The notes beneath the pieces are model-generated. The model saw only the letters and a list, made by a program, of their open reading frames with translations, was not told the DNA's origin and ran no database searches. A stretch of 23,286 nucleotides of DNA, from NCBI GenBank assembly GCA_020028375.1, contig JAHZNX010000031.1:1-23286 (forward strand). The letters run 5' to 3'. Shown here one piece after another: positions 7,052 through 15,041 of the stretch. Position 1 is the first letter of the stretch. Each line of letters starts with the position of its first letter. Both the position numbers and the translations under genes were made by a program. The DNA comes from Betaproteobacteria bacterium (GTDB lineage: Bacteria > Pseudomonadota > Gammaproteobacteria > Burkholderiales > SG8-41).

Positions 7052-7855
7052 TCAGTTGATGAGCTGTCCGATGCGCTTGAAGTCGTCGAAATTCCACCAG
7101 ATCAGGAATGCCTTGCCGACGATGTGCGACTCGGGCACGAATCCCCAGTAGCGGCTGTCACTGCTGCTGTCCCGGTTGTCTCCCATCAGGAAATAGTGAC
7201 CCGGCGGCACGGTGCAACTGAAGCCCGCCTCATTGTAGGCGCAATTTTCGCGGAAGGGAAAGAGCCGCACGCCCGACAGGTGCACGCCGGGAATTTCCGC
7301 CTGCAGCAGCACCGCGTGCTGGTGCTCTCCCAGCGTCTCGGTCAGGCGCTGCGCCGCGACGAAATTATGGCCGGACTCGATGTAGTGGTACTCGCCGTCC
7401 GTCTTGATCCTGATCTCCTCGCCGTTGATCGACAGCCGCTTGTTGCGGTAGGAAATGCGGTCGCCCGGCAGCCCCACCACGCGCTTGATGTAATCGAGCG
7501 CCGGGTTCTCCGGGTAGCGGAATACCATGACCTCCCCGCGCTGCGGAGCGTTCATGTCGGCGACCTTCACGTTGACGATCGGCAGCCGGATCCCGTAGGT
7601 GAACTTGTTGACCAGGATGAAATCGCCCACCAGCAGCGTCGGCAGCATCGATCCCGAGGGGATCTTGAACGGCTCCACCAGGAACGACCGCAGCAGGAAC
7701 ACTACGAGGATCACCGGGAAGAAGCTCTTCGGATACTCCACCCACCACGGCTCGGCACGGCCCGCGGGACGCCGCCGGCGCAGCCAGTAGCGGTCGAGAG
7801 CCCACACCGCGCCGGTCGCGACGAGCAGCAGGAACAGGATCAGCGCGAAGTTCAT
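7052..7855 (-). CDS. lepB: Signal peptidase I
   Basis: LepB cleaves signal peptides from proteins exported by Sec and Tat. The 267 residues include two N-terminal membrane helices (about 3-20 and 45-62), then the catalytic Ser69 in IPSGSMLPTLLVGDF and Lys124 in DYIKRVVGLPGD, and the late motif GHYFLMGDNRDSSSDSRYWG. The ATG at 7855 overlaps the lepA stop as ATGA. Because of the deletion in lepA, the lepB frame is also open upstream, so software could report one LepA-LepB polypeptide; the normal N-terminal membrane helix supports the start given here. Confidence 0.95.
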   Translation of the reverse strand: MNFALILFLLLVATGAVWALDRYWLRRRRPAGRAEPWWVEYPKSFFPVILVVFLLRSFLVEPFKIPSGSMLPTLLVGDFILVNKFTYGIRLPIVNVKVADMNAPQRGEVMVFRYPENPALDYIKRVVGLPGDRISYRNKRLSINGEEIRIKTDGEYHYIESGHNFVAAQRLTETLGEHQHAVLLQAEIPGVHLSGVRLFPFRENCAYNEAGFSCTVPPGHYFLMGDNRDSSSDSRYWGFVPESHIVGKAFLIWWNFDDFKRIGQLIN

Positions 7856-9511
7856 TTTTCCACCTGCAGGATCGCTCGAAATGCCTCCTGCGGAATCTCG
7901 ACGCTGCCCACCTGCTTCATGCGCTTCTTGCCCGCCTTCTGTTTCTCGAGCAGCTTCTTCTTGCGTGTGATGTCGCCGCCGCTCGCGCCCGCGGTGCTGG
8001 GCGTTCTCGCGGTGGACGATCAGCGAGAGGGCATCCACGCGTTCGCCGTTGATCAGGATATCGAGCCGCACCAGGTCGCCGGCGCGGTACTCCAGGAATT
8101 CGTAATCGAGCGAGGCGTAGCCGCGCGATGCCGACTTCAACCGGTCGAAGAAGTCCATCACGACCTCGTTCAACGGCAGCTCGTAGGTCAGCATCACCTG
8201 CCGCCCCAGGTACTGCATGTTGCGCTGCACGCCGCGCTTCTGGTTGCAGAGCGTAAGGACCGGCCCGACATAGTCGTGCGGCGTCAGGATCGAGGCCTTG
8301 ATGACGGGCTCGCGGATCTCGGCAACGGCGCCGGGGTCCGGGAGGCGCGACGGGTTCTCGATCTCCAGCACCGCGCCGTCGCGCCTGAGCACCTGGTAGA
8401 CCACGGTGGGCGCGGTGGTGACGAGATTCATGCCGTACTCGCGCTCCAGCCGCTCCTGGACGATGTCGAGATGCAGCAGTCCGAGAAAGCCGCAGCGGAA
8501 ACCGAAGCCCAGCGCCTGCGAGGACTCCGGCTCGTAGCGCAGCGAGGCGTCGTTCAAGTGCAGTTTCTCCAGCGCGTCCCGCAGCGCCTCGAAGTCGCCC
8601 GGATCGACCGGATAGAGCCCGGCGAACACCTGCGGCTTGATCTCCTTGAAGCCCGGCAGAGGCTCCCGCGCGGGGCGCCGCTCGAGCGTCACCGTGTCGC
8701 CGACGCGCGCGGCCTTCAGCTCCTTGATGCCGGCGGTGACGAAACCGACCTCGCCGGCGGCGAGGGCGTCCTTCTCCCGCGCTTTCGGCGTGAACACGCC
8801 CACCTGCTCGCACTGGTAGCTCGCGCCGGTGGACATCAGCAGGATGCGGTCCTTGGGCTTCAATGCCCCGTCTACGACGCGCACCAGCATGACCACCCCG
8901 ACGTAGTTGTCGAACCACGAATCGATGATCAGCGCCTTCAGCGGGCCGTCCGGACGGCCAGATGGGGGCGCGATGCGGTGAATCACGGCTTCCAGGATTT
9001 CGGGGACGCCCTCGCCGGTCTTGGCGCTCACCCGCAGGGCGTCGCGCGCGGGGATGCCGATGATGTCCTCGATCTCGCTCACCACGCGCTCCGGCTCGGC
9101 CTGCGGCAGGTCCATCTTGTTGAGCACCGGGATCACGTCCACCCCCTGCTCGGTGGCGGCGTAGCAGTTGGCGACGGTCTGGGCCTCGACGCCCTGCGAG
9201 GCGTCCACGACGAGCAGCGCCCCCTCGCAGGCCGCCAGCGAGCGCGACACCTCGTAGGAGAAATCGACGTGCCCGGGCGTGTCGATCAGATTGAGCAGGT
9301 ACTGATTGCCGTCGCGGGCGCGGTACTGGAGCGCCGCCGTCTGGGCCTTGATGGTGATGCCGCGCTCGCGCTCGAGATCCATCGAGTCGAGGACCTGCTC
9401 CTCCATCTCGCGCTCCGCCAGCCCGCCGCACAGCTGGATGAAGCGGTCGGCGAGCGTCGACTTGCCGTGGTCGATATGAGCGATGATCGAGAAATTGCGG
9501 ATACGCTGCAT
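7852..9511 (-). pseudogene. lepA: Elongation factor 4 (LepA), with internal deletion and frameshift near the 3' end
   Basis: LepA is a ribosome-binding GTPase related to EF-G that acts in translation and 30S assembly. From ATG 9511 the protein is normal through AHIDHGKST (G1, 11-19), RERGITIKAQ, DTPGHVDF, NKMD, the EF-G-like domains and into the C-terminal domain (LDILINGERVDALSLIVHREN). After HRGRE (about position 7984) the sequence jumps to GGDITRKKKLLEKQK in another frame and continues to the usual end at 7852. Compared with E. coli LepA, about 44 residues are missing, including the RQMFDVAIQAAIG stretch. That is roughly 131 bp, which is not a multiple of three. Without correction the frame runs into lepB. 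A GTG at 9523 would add four residues. This may be a real lesion or an assembly error. Confidence 0.8.
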
Positions 9512-9569
9512 CGAAAAGGGCACCGGTCAGTGCCCCCAAAGCCGCGTATTTTATCCGGAATCAGAACTA

Positions 9570-9592
9570 GAGCCTATCTCAATGATAGGCTC
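9570..9592 (-). terminator. Terminator-like hairpin after mucD
   Basis: GAGCCTATC (9570-9578) and GATAGGCTC (9584-9592) form a perfect 9-bp stem with a 5-nt loop. It begins 2 nt after the mucD stop codon. On the minus strand the bases after the stem are only weakly T-rich, so this may be a partial terminator or an RNA-stabilising hairpin rather than a full stop between mucD and lepA. Confidence 0.5.
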
Positions 9593-9594
9593 TC

Positions 9595-10980
9595 TCAGCC
9601 AGCATCGACCCGCATCGGAATGTAGAGCGAATTGGCTCCGCGGCGCACCAGCAGCGCCACGATGCTCCCCTTGTCGAACTGTCCCATCATCTGGTTGAAC
9701 TGCTCGACCGACTTCACGTCCTGGTTGTTGATGGCCAGGATCACGTCGCCGCGTCGCACGCCGGCGCGCTGGCCCGCGCCCTGAACGTTCTCGACCAGGA
9801 CACCGCCGGAAACCTTGAGCTCCTTGCGCTGGGTGTCGGTCAGCTCGGACAGCGCCAGCCCGTACTGGCTCGGAACCGCGGCCGGCGGCTTGCCGCCGCG
9901 CCGCGACTGCCGCGTCGCGCGGTCGTCCTGCATCTCCGCCACGATCACCTGCATGTCGCGTGCGTCCTTGTTGCGCCAGACCTGCATGGTCACCTTGGCG
10001 CCCGGCCGCGTCGCGCCGACGATCCGCGGCAGGTCCTCCGAGGACGCCACCGCCTTGCCGTCGAAGCGCAGGATGACGTCGCCCGGCTCGACACCCGCCT
10101 TGTCGGCCGGCCCGCCCTTCTCGACCGAATTGACCAGCGCGCCTTGCGGCCGCGCGAGCCCGAAGCCGTCGGCCAGCTCCTTGGTAAGCGGCTGGATCAC
10201 GACGCCGATCCGTCCCCGCGTCACCTTGCCGGTCGTGCGCAACTGCTGGGCGATGTCGTTGGCAACGTCAATCGGTATCGCAAACGACAGGCCCATGAAG
10301 CCGCCGCTCTTGCTGTAGATCTGCGAATTGACGCCGACCACTTCGCCGCGCAGGTTGAACAGGGGCCCGCCCGAGTTGCCGGGATTGACGGCCACATCGG
10401 TCTGTATGAAGGGAACGTAGTTCTCCTGCGGCAGGGAGCGCCCCTTGGCGCTCACGATGCCGGCCGTCACCGTGTTCTCGAAGCCGAAGGGCGAGCCGAT
10501 CGCCAGCACCCACTCGCCGACCCGCAGCTTGCCCGGATCTCCGAAACGGACCGCGGGGAGCCCCGTCGCCTCGATCTTGATGAGCGCGACATCCGTGCGG
10601 CGGTCGGCGCCAATGACCTTGGCCTTGAACTCGCGCTTGTCGGACAGCTTCACGGTGATTTCTTCGGCAGTCTCGACCACGTGGGCATTGGTCAGGATGT
10701 AGCCGTCCTGGCTGATGATGAAGCCCGACCCGAGCGACTGCGACTGGAACTCGCGCGGCCCCGGCTGGGGGATGAAGCGCCGGAAGAACTCGTAGAACGG
10801 ATCGTCCTCCTGCAGGTTCGGCGCCTGCGGCAGCAGGGGATTCCGCACCGACTGCGAGGTGCTGATGTTCACCACTGCCGGCCCCTGCTTCTCGACCAGC
10901 TCGGTGAAATCGGGCAGCTGCGCCGCGGCCGCAGCCGGCGCCGCAATGAGGAGCAGCACGAGTACTAGGCGTTTGAGCAT
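9595..10980 (-). CDS. mucD: Periplasmic serine protease of the DegP/HtrA family (MucD-like)
   Basis: This protease degrades misfolded envelope proteins and, in the MucD branch, dampens the sigma-E response. From ATG 10980 the protein has 461 residues: a signal peptide (MLKRLVLVLLLIAAP...AAAAQ, about 1-21), a trypsin-like domain with His100 (LTNAHVV), Asp130 (RRTDVALIKI) and Ser203 (NPGNSGGPLF), then two PDZ domains (roughly 265-355 and 370-455). An upstream in-frame start would put 27 residues before the signal peptide, so I chose 10980. It follows rseB by 64 bp, the same order as algU-mucA-mucB-mucD of Pseudomonas. Confidence 0.94.
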   Translation of the reverse strand: MLKRLVLVLLLIAAPAAAAAQLPDFTELVEKQGPAVVNISTSQSVRNPLLPQAPNLQEDDPFYEFFRRFIPQPGPREFQSQSLGSGFIISQDGYILTNAHVVETAEEITVKLSDKREFKAKVIGADRRTDVALIKIEATGLPAVRFGDPGKLRVGEWVLAIGSPFGFENTVTAGIVSAKGRSLPQENYVPFIQTDVAVNPGNSGGPLFNLRGEVVGVNSQIYSKSGGFMGLSFAIPIDVANDIAQQLRTTGKVTRGRIGVVIQPLTKELADGFGLARPQGALVNSVEKGGPADKAGVEPGDVILRFDGKAVASSEDLPRIVGATRPGAKVTMQVWRNKDARDMQVIVAEMQDDRATRQSRRGGKPPAAVPSQYGLALSELTDTQRKELKVSGGVLVENVQGAGQRAGVRRGDVILAINNQDVKSVEQFNQMMGQFDKGSIVALLVRRGANSLYIPMRVDAG

Positions 10981-11044
10981 ATTGAATCTCGATGGTCCTG
11001 CAATGATTGCTGAAATGGCCGCGGCCGGGAGCCCCGGCACGACG

Positions 11045-12013
11045 CTACCTGGCGCGCCCACCCCTGAATTCGAGAGAATTGGCGACCTGCATCACCGTCG
11101 CGGCAGGTGTTTCCCCAAGCACCGTAACCAGGTGATCCGCCACCGGGCGGACGTAGATATTGACCGCCCCCTGGTGGGACAGGCTGTTGACCGGCCGTGC
11201 CTTGGGCAGCGGCTCGATGAAAACCGAAATTGCGGCGAGTCCGTCGGAATACACGATGTGGGACACCATCGCGGTGCGTCCGGCGATGGAGCGCTTCAAT
11301 TCGGTCAGCTTCCTGAATCCGGCCGGCTGCTGCGTCAGCGTCCATCCGGTATCGGCCGGCACATCGCTCAACACCAGCGACGAATGATCGACTTTCCAGG
11401 TCCGGCTTTTCGCCGCGTAGCGCGATCGCACCTGGTCGCGGCTGAAGTGGCCGCCGATCCTCACTTCGGTAAAGGCGAACGATTCGAGCGGCCGGTTCTT
11501 CTCGCTGAAGGTGCGCGCGCGCAACGGGAGTCCGGAGGCCGCTTCGGCGCAGAACTGGTGGCCGTAGCGCAACCGGTCCTTCGGCTCGAGCACAATCACC
11601 TGGCAATCCAGTCCCGCCACGCGGTCCATTGCGGCGACGATCACCGTGTAATTATCGGAGACGCCGCTCAACTGCTCCGGAAAAAGTGCCGGGAACCGGC
11701 GCGTGCTGCGCGGCTCCACGATCACGGTCTTCGTGTCGGGAAGGTAGCAGCTCACCTGGTCGTTGGTGCGGATCACCTCGCGCACCGGCCCGTCGAGCGT
11801 CTCCAGCTTCTCGAACTCGCCGCCCGCGGGGTTGACGAAATGGGCAATCCGGGAGGTCTCGACGCGGTCGGCATACTGGTAGACGAAGATGCCGCTGTAA
11901 TTGAGCCGTCGCGACGCGCTTGCCATCTTGGTGAGCCAGCCGATCCCGTCCAGCTCCGCGGCGGGAACTGGAGTCGCGAATACCAGCAGAACGATGAGCC
12001 GCGCAGTCTTCAC
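11045..12013 (-). CDS. rseB: Sigma-E regulatory protein RseB (MucB)
   Basis: RseB binds the periplasmic part of RseA and shields it from proteolysis until mislocalised lipoprotein or lipopolysaccharide is sensed. I start it at GTG 12013, which gives a signal peptide (KTARLIVLLVFATPVPAAE) and 322 residues, the usual size. Family sequence is clear in the N-terminal MucB domain (WLTKMASASRRLNYSGIFVYQ, HFVNPAGGEFEKLETLDGP) and in the C-terminal domain (GWTLTQQPAGFRKL, HIVYSDGLAAISVFIEP). A gap of 101 bp separates it from rseA. The frame is open further upstream over rseA, but that extension looks like antisense shadow rather than protein. Confidence 0.9.
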   Translation of the reverse strand: MKTARLIVLLVFATPVPAAELDGIGWLTKMASASRRLNYSGIFVYQYADRVETSRIAHFVNPAGGEFEKLETLDGPVREVIRTNDQVSCYLPDTKTVIVEPRSTRRFPALFPEQLSGVSDNYTVIVAAMDRVAGLDCQVIVLEPKDRLRYGHQFCAEAASGLPLRARTFSEKNRPLESFAFTEVRIGGHFSRDQVRSRYAAKSRTWKVDHSSLVLSDVPADTGWTLTQQPAGFRKLTELKRSIAGRTAMVSHIVYSDGLAAISVFIEPLPKARPVNSLSHQGAVNIYVRPVADHLVTVLGETPAATVMQVANSLEFRGGRAR

Positions 12014-12114
12014 GCCCGAAGCGATCCGGCCTGATAAGAGCCGCCGCCGGTCGCCCCCTTCCCTGCGGCAAGGCGCGGACATGCGCGGCAACTCGCGCCA
12101 ACGCCGGAGCACCA

Positions 12115-12639
12115 CTAGCGATCCTTGACCTGTCGGGAGCTCGATACGCCGCGGATATAGGGAGCCAAGCCCTGGATCTCGGTGCTCGGCGAGAATTCCT
12201 GGTGAGCGATCAGATACTCGTTCATCGTGCCGTCGTTGGGAACGCTCGCAAGCTGCGGCTCGACGGGGATTGCTGCAGGAGAAGGGGCGATCTGGGACTG
12301 GGCGACTTCGGGCTGTGGCACAAGGGGGTTGTTGAAAAAAGCCAGCCATCCGACGACCGCCACCGCGGACAGGGAAGCCGCGGCCGAAAGCGCGTAGGTC
12401 GCGAAGCGCCGGACCGCCGGGGGCCGCGGGGCCAGCACGGACGGCTCGCCGGCCAGCCGGGTGGCCAGGCGGCGCTCGAAATCCTGCGATAGCGCGGGTT
12501 CGCCCCGCAGCACATCGCCGATCAGATGAAAGGTATCCCAGCATTGACGCAGCTCCACGTCCTGCTTGACGCGCTCGACCTGCAGGCGCGTTTCGTGCGC
12601 GGCCAGCTCGCCGTCCATCCATTCCGAGATCTTGTTCAT
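12115..12639 (-). CDS. rseA: Anti-sigma-E factor RseA (MucA)
   Basis: RseA holds sigma-E at the inner membrane until envelope stress triggers its cleavage. The 174 residues show the typical layout: an N-terminal cytoplasmic anti-sigma domain (KISEWMDGEL, then QCWDTFHLIGDVLRGE, about 3-47), one membrane helix (about 79-101) and a proline-rich periplasmic tail. The start codon lies one base after the rpoE stop codon, with AGGAG about 10 nt before the ATG, so the sigma factor and its inhibitor are made in a coupled way. Confidence 0.93.
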   Translation of the reverse strand: MNKISEWMDGELAAHETRLQVERVKQDVELRQCWDTFHLIGDVLRGEPALSQDFERRLATRLAGEPSVLAPRPPAVRRFATYALSAAASLSAVAVVGWLAFFNNPLVPQPEVAQSQIAPSPAAIPVEPQLASVPNDGTMNEYLIAHQEFSPSTEIQGLAPYIRGVSSSRQVKDR

Positions 12640-12640
12640 T

Positions 12641-13240
12641 TCACCATCTCCTGTCCTTCCGGGTGCCCAGCAGAGGCCTCAATCTCGCGGCGATCGCCTC
12701 GCGCGCCCGGAATATGCGCGACCGGACCGTGCCGATCGGGCAATTCATTATATTTGCAATATCCTCGTAGCTCAGCCCCTCGATTTCCCGCAGTGTGATC
12801 GCGGTCCTTAGCTCCTCAGGCAACCCGGCGAGGGTTTGGTTCACGGTTTCCGCCACCTGCCTGCTCATCAGCTCGTTCTCCGGCGTGTTGAGATCGCGCA
12901 GCTGCTCCCCTTCCTCGATGCCCTCCGCCTCCTCGCTGTCGATGTCGGTCGTGGTTGGCGCCCGCCGCCCCAGCGCCACCAGGTAGTTCTTGGCGGTATT
13001 GATCCCGATCCGGTACAACCATGTATAGAACGCGCTGTCACCCCGAAAACTCGGCAGCGCCCGGTAGGCCTTGATGAAGGCCTCCTGCGTCACGTCCTCG
13101 ACCTCGGTCGAGTCGCGGATGAAGCGCGACAGCAGCCGGGCAAGCTTACGCTGGTACTTGCCCACCAGCAGTTCGAATGCATGCTTGTCGCCGCGCTGCG
13201 CGCGCTCGACCAACTGCTGATCGAGTTCGCGATCGCTCAT
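12641..13240 (-). CDS. rpoE: RNA polymerase sigma factor RpoE (AlgU type)
   Basis: This is the ECF sigma factor for envelope stress. From ATG 13240 the protein has 199 residues. Region 2 runs from about 20 to 90 (AFELLVGKYQRKLARLLSRF, EDVTQEAFIKAYRALPSFRG, FYTWLYRIGINTAKNYLV) and region 4 from about 130 to 185, with the helix-turn-helix LSYEDIANIMNCPIGTVRSR. A longer open frame upstream of 13240 is not part of the protein, since it crosses the neighbouring transporter gene. It heads the cluster rpoE-rseA-rseB-mucD. Confidence 0.97.
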   Translation of the reverse strand: MSDRELDQQLVERAQRGDKHAFELLVGKYQRKLARLLSRFIRDSTEVEDVTQEAFIKAYRALPSFRGDSAFYTWLYRIGINTAKNYLVALGRRAPTTTDIDSEEAEGIEEGEQLRDLNTPENELMSRQVAETVNQTLAGLPEELRTAITLREIEGLSYEDIANIMNCPIGTVRSRIFRAREAIAARLRPLLGTRKDRRW

Positions 13241-13452
13241 CAAACCCGTCCCTGGCCTTCTTGTTTTGCGAGCCGAGCGGCAGGCTCGCCATTCAGAATG
13301 GCAAGTATACCTGCCCGGACCGTGTTCCGTTGCCGCGAAACCGATCGATATCTCACTGACAGGCCAGCCAAAAATTAGTTCAGTCGGTGCGGGTCCCGCA
13401 AACGCTCCCGGCAGGGCGGCATAACGATCCCTCGCCCCTTGCGCCCTCGGAT
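13241..13452 (-). promoter_or_regulatory. rpoE leader and probable promoter region
   Basis: This 212-bp gap precedes rpoE. On the minus strand TATACT (13304-13309) is a good sigma-70 -10 element about 65 bp before the start codon, though its -35 is poor. A hairpin made of GCGAGCC (13268-13274) and GGCTCGC (13283-13289), with an 8-nt loop, lies in the leader. CCATTC and GAATGG form a further small palindrome just upstream of that hairpin. I see GGAAC near 13325 but no properly spaced sigma-E -10, so self-activation cannot be read from the sequence. Confidence 0.35.
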
Positions 13453-14970
13453 TCAGGGGCGGCGGGCGTGCGGACCGGTCCAGAAGAAGCGCCGCTCCAG
13501 CAGGTCGAAGGTCCACTGGACGGCAAGCGCCATTACCGCGGCCGGCACGGCTCCCGCCAGCAGCAATGCGTGATCGTTGACCGCGAGCCCGGCCACGATG
13601 CGCTCGCCATAGCCCCCGGCACCGATGAAAGCCGCGATGGTGGCGGTTCCCACGTTGATGACGGCCGCGATTTTGATGCCCGCGAGTATCGTCCGCGCCG
13701 CGAGCGGGAGCTCGATCAGCCGCAGGCGCAACCAGTCGCTCAGCCCGAGGGCGGTCGCGGATTGCCGCAGCGATCCCGGCACACCGCCGAGCCCCGACTC
13801 CGTGTTGCGCACAATGGGCAGCAGCGAATAGAGAAACAACGCGATGATCGCAGGCAGCGATCCGATGCGATCGAGCGCGGCGATCAGGAAGGCGAGCAGC
13901 GCGAGAGACGGTATTGTCTGCAGCACCCCTGCCCCTCCCAGTATCCAGTGGCGCGCGCGCGGCACCCGGTCCGCGCAGATGCCGAGCGGCACGCCGATGA
14001 GCACTCCGAGCGCGAGGGAAGACGCCACCAGCACCAGATGCTCGAGGGTGAGCCTCCACAGGTCGGGGCCGCCCAGCGCACTGAGAAATGTCCGCGGCCT
14101 GCCCGGCGCTTCGAGTGCGTCCGTGGGGCCCGCGCCGAGAAACGATTTCGCGACCGACGGAAACGAGGCGCCCTTAAGCTCGACCGCCGCATTCATTGCC
14201 GTCATCTGTTCGCCACCGATGCGCCCCGCGAGCCTCCGCAGCGCCTCCCACGACCGCGGAAACTGCTGCTCGAACTCGCGCCGGTAGAGCATCACTGCAT
14301 CGTACGCCGGAAAGAAATGCAGATCGTCTTCCAGCACCCGCAACCGGTAGCGCATGATCTTGGCGTCGGTCGAATACACATCGATGACGTCCACCTGGCC
14401 GCCCGCGAGCGCTTCGTAGGCGAGCCCGTGATCGAGGCCGCGGACGTCGGTGAACGCGAAGCGATAGGCCTCGCGCAACGCCGGCCAGCCATCCCTGCGA
14501 TTGAGGAACTCCTGCGACAGCGCGAGCTTGAGGCGGGGATGCCGCGTCAGATCCGAGAGGCGCGTGACAGCCAGCTCCTGCGCGCGCGTTTCGCGCATCG
14601 CCAGGGCATAGGTATTGCCGAAGCCGAACGGGACGCCCGCCGCCAATCCATGGGGCGCCAGCAGCCGGTTGAGCTCCGGAAGGTCCGGCACGCGCTTCAG
14701 GCCCAGCAGCTCGAAAGCGATGGTGCCGGTGTACTCGGGGTAAGCGTGTATCGCCCCGCTCCTCAACGCGGAGTAGAGGATCGCGGTGTTGCCGAGCCCC
14801 TGGTGGTGCTGCGAGCGCGCCTCCCCCGCCGCCGCAACGGTGTGCGCCATGATCTCGCCCAGGATATAGGACTCGGTGAAGCGCTTCGAGCCGATGTGGA
14901 CGACCGGCTGGGCGAGGCCCAGCGCGGGCGTCAGCAGGAGCGCAGCCAGGTGTAGCGTGAATTGCTTCAT
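13453..14970 (-). CDS. ABC transporter, fused substrate-binding protein and permease, glycine betaine/choline (QAT) family
   Basis: This 505-residue protein joins two parts of an osmoprotectant importer. Residues 1-21 look like a signal sequence. About 22-275 is an OpuAC-type binding domain, with the family opening GSKRFTESYILGEI and YPEYTGTIAFELLG. About 305-495 is a permease with several membrane helices and the cytoplasmic loop RQSATALGLSDWLRLRLIELP that contacts the ATPase. The start at 14970 places the signal sequence first; the frame is open upstream to 15063 but crosses the divergent gene's start. No ATPase gene is nearby, so the partner must be encoded elsewhere. Betaine, choline or carnitine are likely substrates by family only. 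It lies upstream of rpoE in the same direction, with a 212-bp gap. Confidence 0.88.
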   Translation of the reverse strand: MKQFTLHLAALLLTPALGLAQPVVHIGSKRFTESYILGEIMAHTVAAAGEARSQHHQGLGNTAILYSALRSGAIHAYPEYTGTIAFELLGLKRVPDLPELNRLLAPHGLAAGVPFGFGNTYALAMRETRAQELAVTRLSDLTRHPRLKLALSQEFLNRRDGWPALREAYRFAFTDVRGLDHGLAYEALAGGQVDVIDVYSTDAKIMRYRLRVLEDDLHFFPAYDAVMLYRREFEQQFPRSWEALRRLAGRIGGEQMTAMNAAVELKGASFPSVAKSFLGAGPTDALEAPGRPRTFLSALGGPDLWRLTLEHLVLVASSLALGVLIGVPLGICADRVPRARHWILGGAGVLQTIPSLALLAFLIAALDRIGSLPAIIALFLYSLLPIVRNTESGLGGVPGSLRQSATALGLSDWLRLRLIELPLAARTILAGIKIAAVINVGTATIAAFIGAGGYGERIVAGLAVNDHALLLAGAVPAAVMALAVQWTFDLLERRFFWTGPHARRP

Positions 14971-15041
14971 CGCACCGCAGTATGGCTGAAGCCCGGCGGC
15001 GCTGGCAAAATAGATCGTCCACCTGACATTGCCCGCGACCC

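Noticed and set aside
9570..9592. The GAGCCTATC/GATAGGCTC palindrome as an insertion-sequence end
   Set aside because: There is no transposase, no partner inverted repeat and no target duplication nearby; the position right after a stop codon fits a hairpin at an mRNA end.
6482..9625. A plus-strand open frame of over 1000 codons across rnc, lepB and lepA
   Set aside because: It is antisense to well-conserved genes, and its composition (rich in Arg, His, Val, Gln) is what the complement of high-GC codons gives. It matches no family.
11045..12622. A 525-residue version of RseB starting inside rseA
   Set aside because: The upstream part reads rseA in the wrong frame. The GTG at 12013 gives a signal peptide and normal length.
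13384..13402. The TGCGGG/CCCGCA palindrome after the ABC transporter gene as a terminator
   Set aside because: The stem allows only five pairs with a 3-nt loop, and the nearest T-run is too far away to act with it.
12641..14059. A 472-residue version of RpoE with a long N-terminal extension
   Set aside because: The extension crosses the transporter gene in another frame. The normal sigma factor begins at 13240 and already has full length.
13387..14955. A plus-strand open frame of 522 codons opposite the ABC transporter gene
   Set aside because: The minus-strand frame encodes a recognisable binding protein and permease; the plus frame is its GC-rich shadow with no motifs.
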